64,000 bases of DNA from Diphasiastrum complanatum (Eukaryota; Streptophyta; Lycopodiopsida; Lycopodiales; Lycopodiaceae), in the NCBI GenBank assembly GCA_029204225.1, contig CM055098.1, positions 24,553,367 through 24,617,366 on the forward strand, written 5' to 3'. Shown one piece after another: positions 62,396 through 64,000 of the stretch; within the stretch, counting starts at the first letter, position 1; each line of letters opens with the position of its first letter. Below the pieces are notes generated by a model that was given only the letters and a program-made list of their open reading frames with translations, had not been told where the DNA came from and did not search any database. The translations under genes and the position numbers were made by a program.

Positions 62396-64000
62396 CAAAT
62401 TTTGTCGATAGGGACATTTGGTTAGAGGTTGACTTTATAGAAGGGGATGTGGCTACGTCCCCTGGTTCAGGTGCCTCTACCATTGTCGTTTGGAGGTTAC
62501 AAGTCACTTGCTAGGGTCAAGGCCCACTTTTTGTTGCTCACCAGGTCAGATGGACCCTAAAAGCCAAATCCTGTAACTTAAATTCTAAAACAAGTATCCA
62601 AAACCCTACATCCCAAGCGCACAACATTGAATCCATTCTACATTTCTCATTCTATTCAATTCTATGCATCATATTCCTATTCTTATTCATCATTATTTTC
62701 GTATTCCTTCAACATTAAATCATTCATTCTTATTTTACCTATATTCATATGCCTATCTCATTCATATTTTCAGAACAATTCATCCCTATCCTATTATTGT
62801 TCCTATTCCTATTCCTACTCATTCATCCATTGATGTTCTTAAGCCCTAATCCCCAACTCTAAACCCTAGACCCTGAACATCACACACCAAATTCTATATC
62901 CCAAATTCCCAATTGCTTACTTTGTGAAAACTCCTTGTATTTTTGCAGAGTCAGTTTATTCGCTTGTCATTGAGTTGGTTCATTTTTGCAAGTCGCGAAA
63001 TGAAGACACGTGAAGAATGCTAAATATATGAATCTGACATAGTCGAGTTTTTCGCCTATGTGATTCCTGTGTATTCCTATGAGTGAGCAGGGGTAAGATT
63101 AACCCCAACAAAAACCACCCTTATTGAATGATTGTTGTGAGAGATGTGATTATTGAATGATTGTTGGATTGAATCAATCTCTCACTTGATTCCAATAGGA
63201 AAGATACTATAGATACCATGATGGACATGTAAACCAAAAGATGAATTGACTCCAAACAAGATTTGTGTCATTTCCACTCTAAGTTTGCACTAACAAAATC
63301 TCGAAAGATCTACCAAGATCTAGCTAGAACACAAAACTTAAAATCAACTATCACACCAAATCTAGCCAATTGAATTTTTGACCTTGCTTTGGTCTCCAAG
63401 ATAAAAACACTATAAATTAGAATCTCTCATTGTAAACACTAAATAATAGAATCGCTCATTGTAACAAAGGACTATTCTATATAGGCCTACATTACTTTTA
63501 ATTATTTAAAACACATATCATTTTTTTATTTTTTATCCACCTACACTTGATTATTCTCTTAGTTTGTTTCATGCCACCTCACACAAAATATTCTTGATTT
63601 TGGTGACATAGAAATGCATAAAATAATTGTGTACAAAAGACATATCTTGTCATTATTTGTACCTTGTTACTTCTTGACATTTTACACAAAATGTTTTTTA
63701 TTTGCACATTTTTGTTTCATGACAATTGACATTTTGGTAGTACAAATGACATATTCACATGGAGTCACATGGAGGCACCTGGAATCACATGATTGTGCTG
63801 TGCATGGCAGATGCATGGCAGAGCCACCCATGGCAATGCCATGCTTGGCAAACAAAATTTCTGTGGCTCTGCCATGTGCAACTTGAAATTCATTTCATCT
63901 ATAAAATGAGCTTTTTCACTTTGGATTTTCATTCTTGGTTTTTGCTCTCTCTTGGTGTTCTCTTCATTTGTGCTCTCTCTTTGTTCTCACTCTTTGTGCT
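62396..64000. other. No recognisable gene
   Basis: AT-rich sequence with ATTC-rich words (62630-62830). Near the right end, a TATAAAATGAGC-like box (63900) followed by CT-rich text could be the promoter of an LTR running off the window. Confidence 0.4.

Overview
This window looks like repeat-rich nuclear DNA from a large land-plant genome. The evidence is Ty1/copia and Ty3/gypsy retrotransposons primed by a plant-type initiator-Met tRNA site (TGGTATCAGAGC), a CACTA (En/Spm) transposase fragment, degenerate plant telomere-like CCCTAAA motifs, long CT/GA microsatellites, and one plant gene resembling PHLOEM PROTEIN 2-LIKE A10. A DUF7869-type transposase-like gene, as I recall it from bryophytes, lycophytes and ferns, makes a non-angiosperm plausible. 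This is inference; no species can be named.

Layout. 1-2 kb: decayed copia element with a 3' LTR. 2-5 kb: AT-rich DNA with one short coding remnant. 5-8.5 kb (minus): the 3' half of a copia element of family B, whose LTR carries a nested solo LTR. 8.8-12.5 kb: gypsy LTR, primer site, CT array and broken gag-protease. 15.6-17.6 kb: the only convincing intact host gene. 19.3-19.9 kb: gypsy integrase remnant. 20.8-23.5 kb (minus): broken DUF7869-type gene. 24.3-28.6 kb: arrays built on a palindromic core. 28.8-36 kb: several copia and gypsy fragments nested in one another. 37.4-40.1 kb (minus): copia gag-protease with tandem repeats in its leader. 40-44 kb: duplicated anonymous sequence with CT arrays. 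44.8-49.9 kb (minus): copia element with both LTRs, one of which contains a 190-bp GA expansion. 50-54 kb: decayed gypsy element. 55.1-60.9 kb: structurally complete copia element B, with paired 650-bp LTRs and a 5-bp target duplication, inserted in a CACTA transposase exon. 61.4-64 kb: copia fragments, telomere-like words and nothing else recognised.

The most interesting object is family B. In both copies that reach this point, most of the reverse transcriptase is replaced, at the same codon, by the same unrelated and mostly open reading frame. This suggests a derivative that spread after losing its RT and presumably depended on enzymes supplied in trans. Second is the palindrome-cored tandem array, which recurs next to the DUF7869-type gene. 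Third are the CT/GA microsatellites, several of which can be traced to short seeds inside retrotransposon sequence. Apart from the PP2-A10-like gene, every recognisable coding region is disabled.
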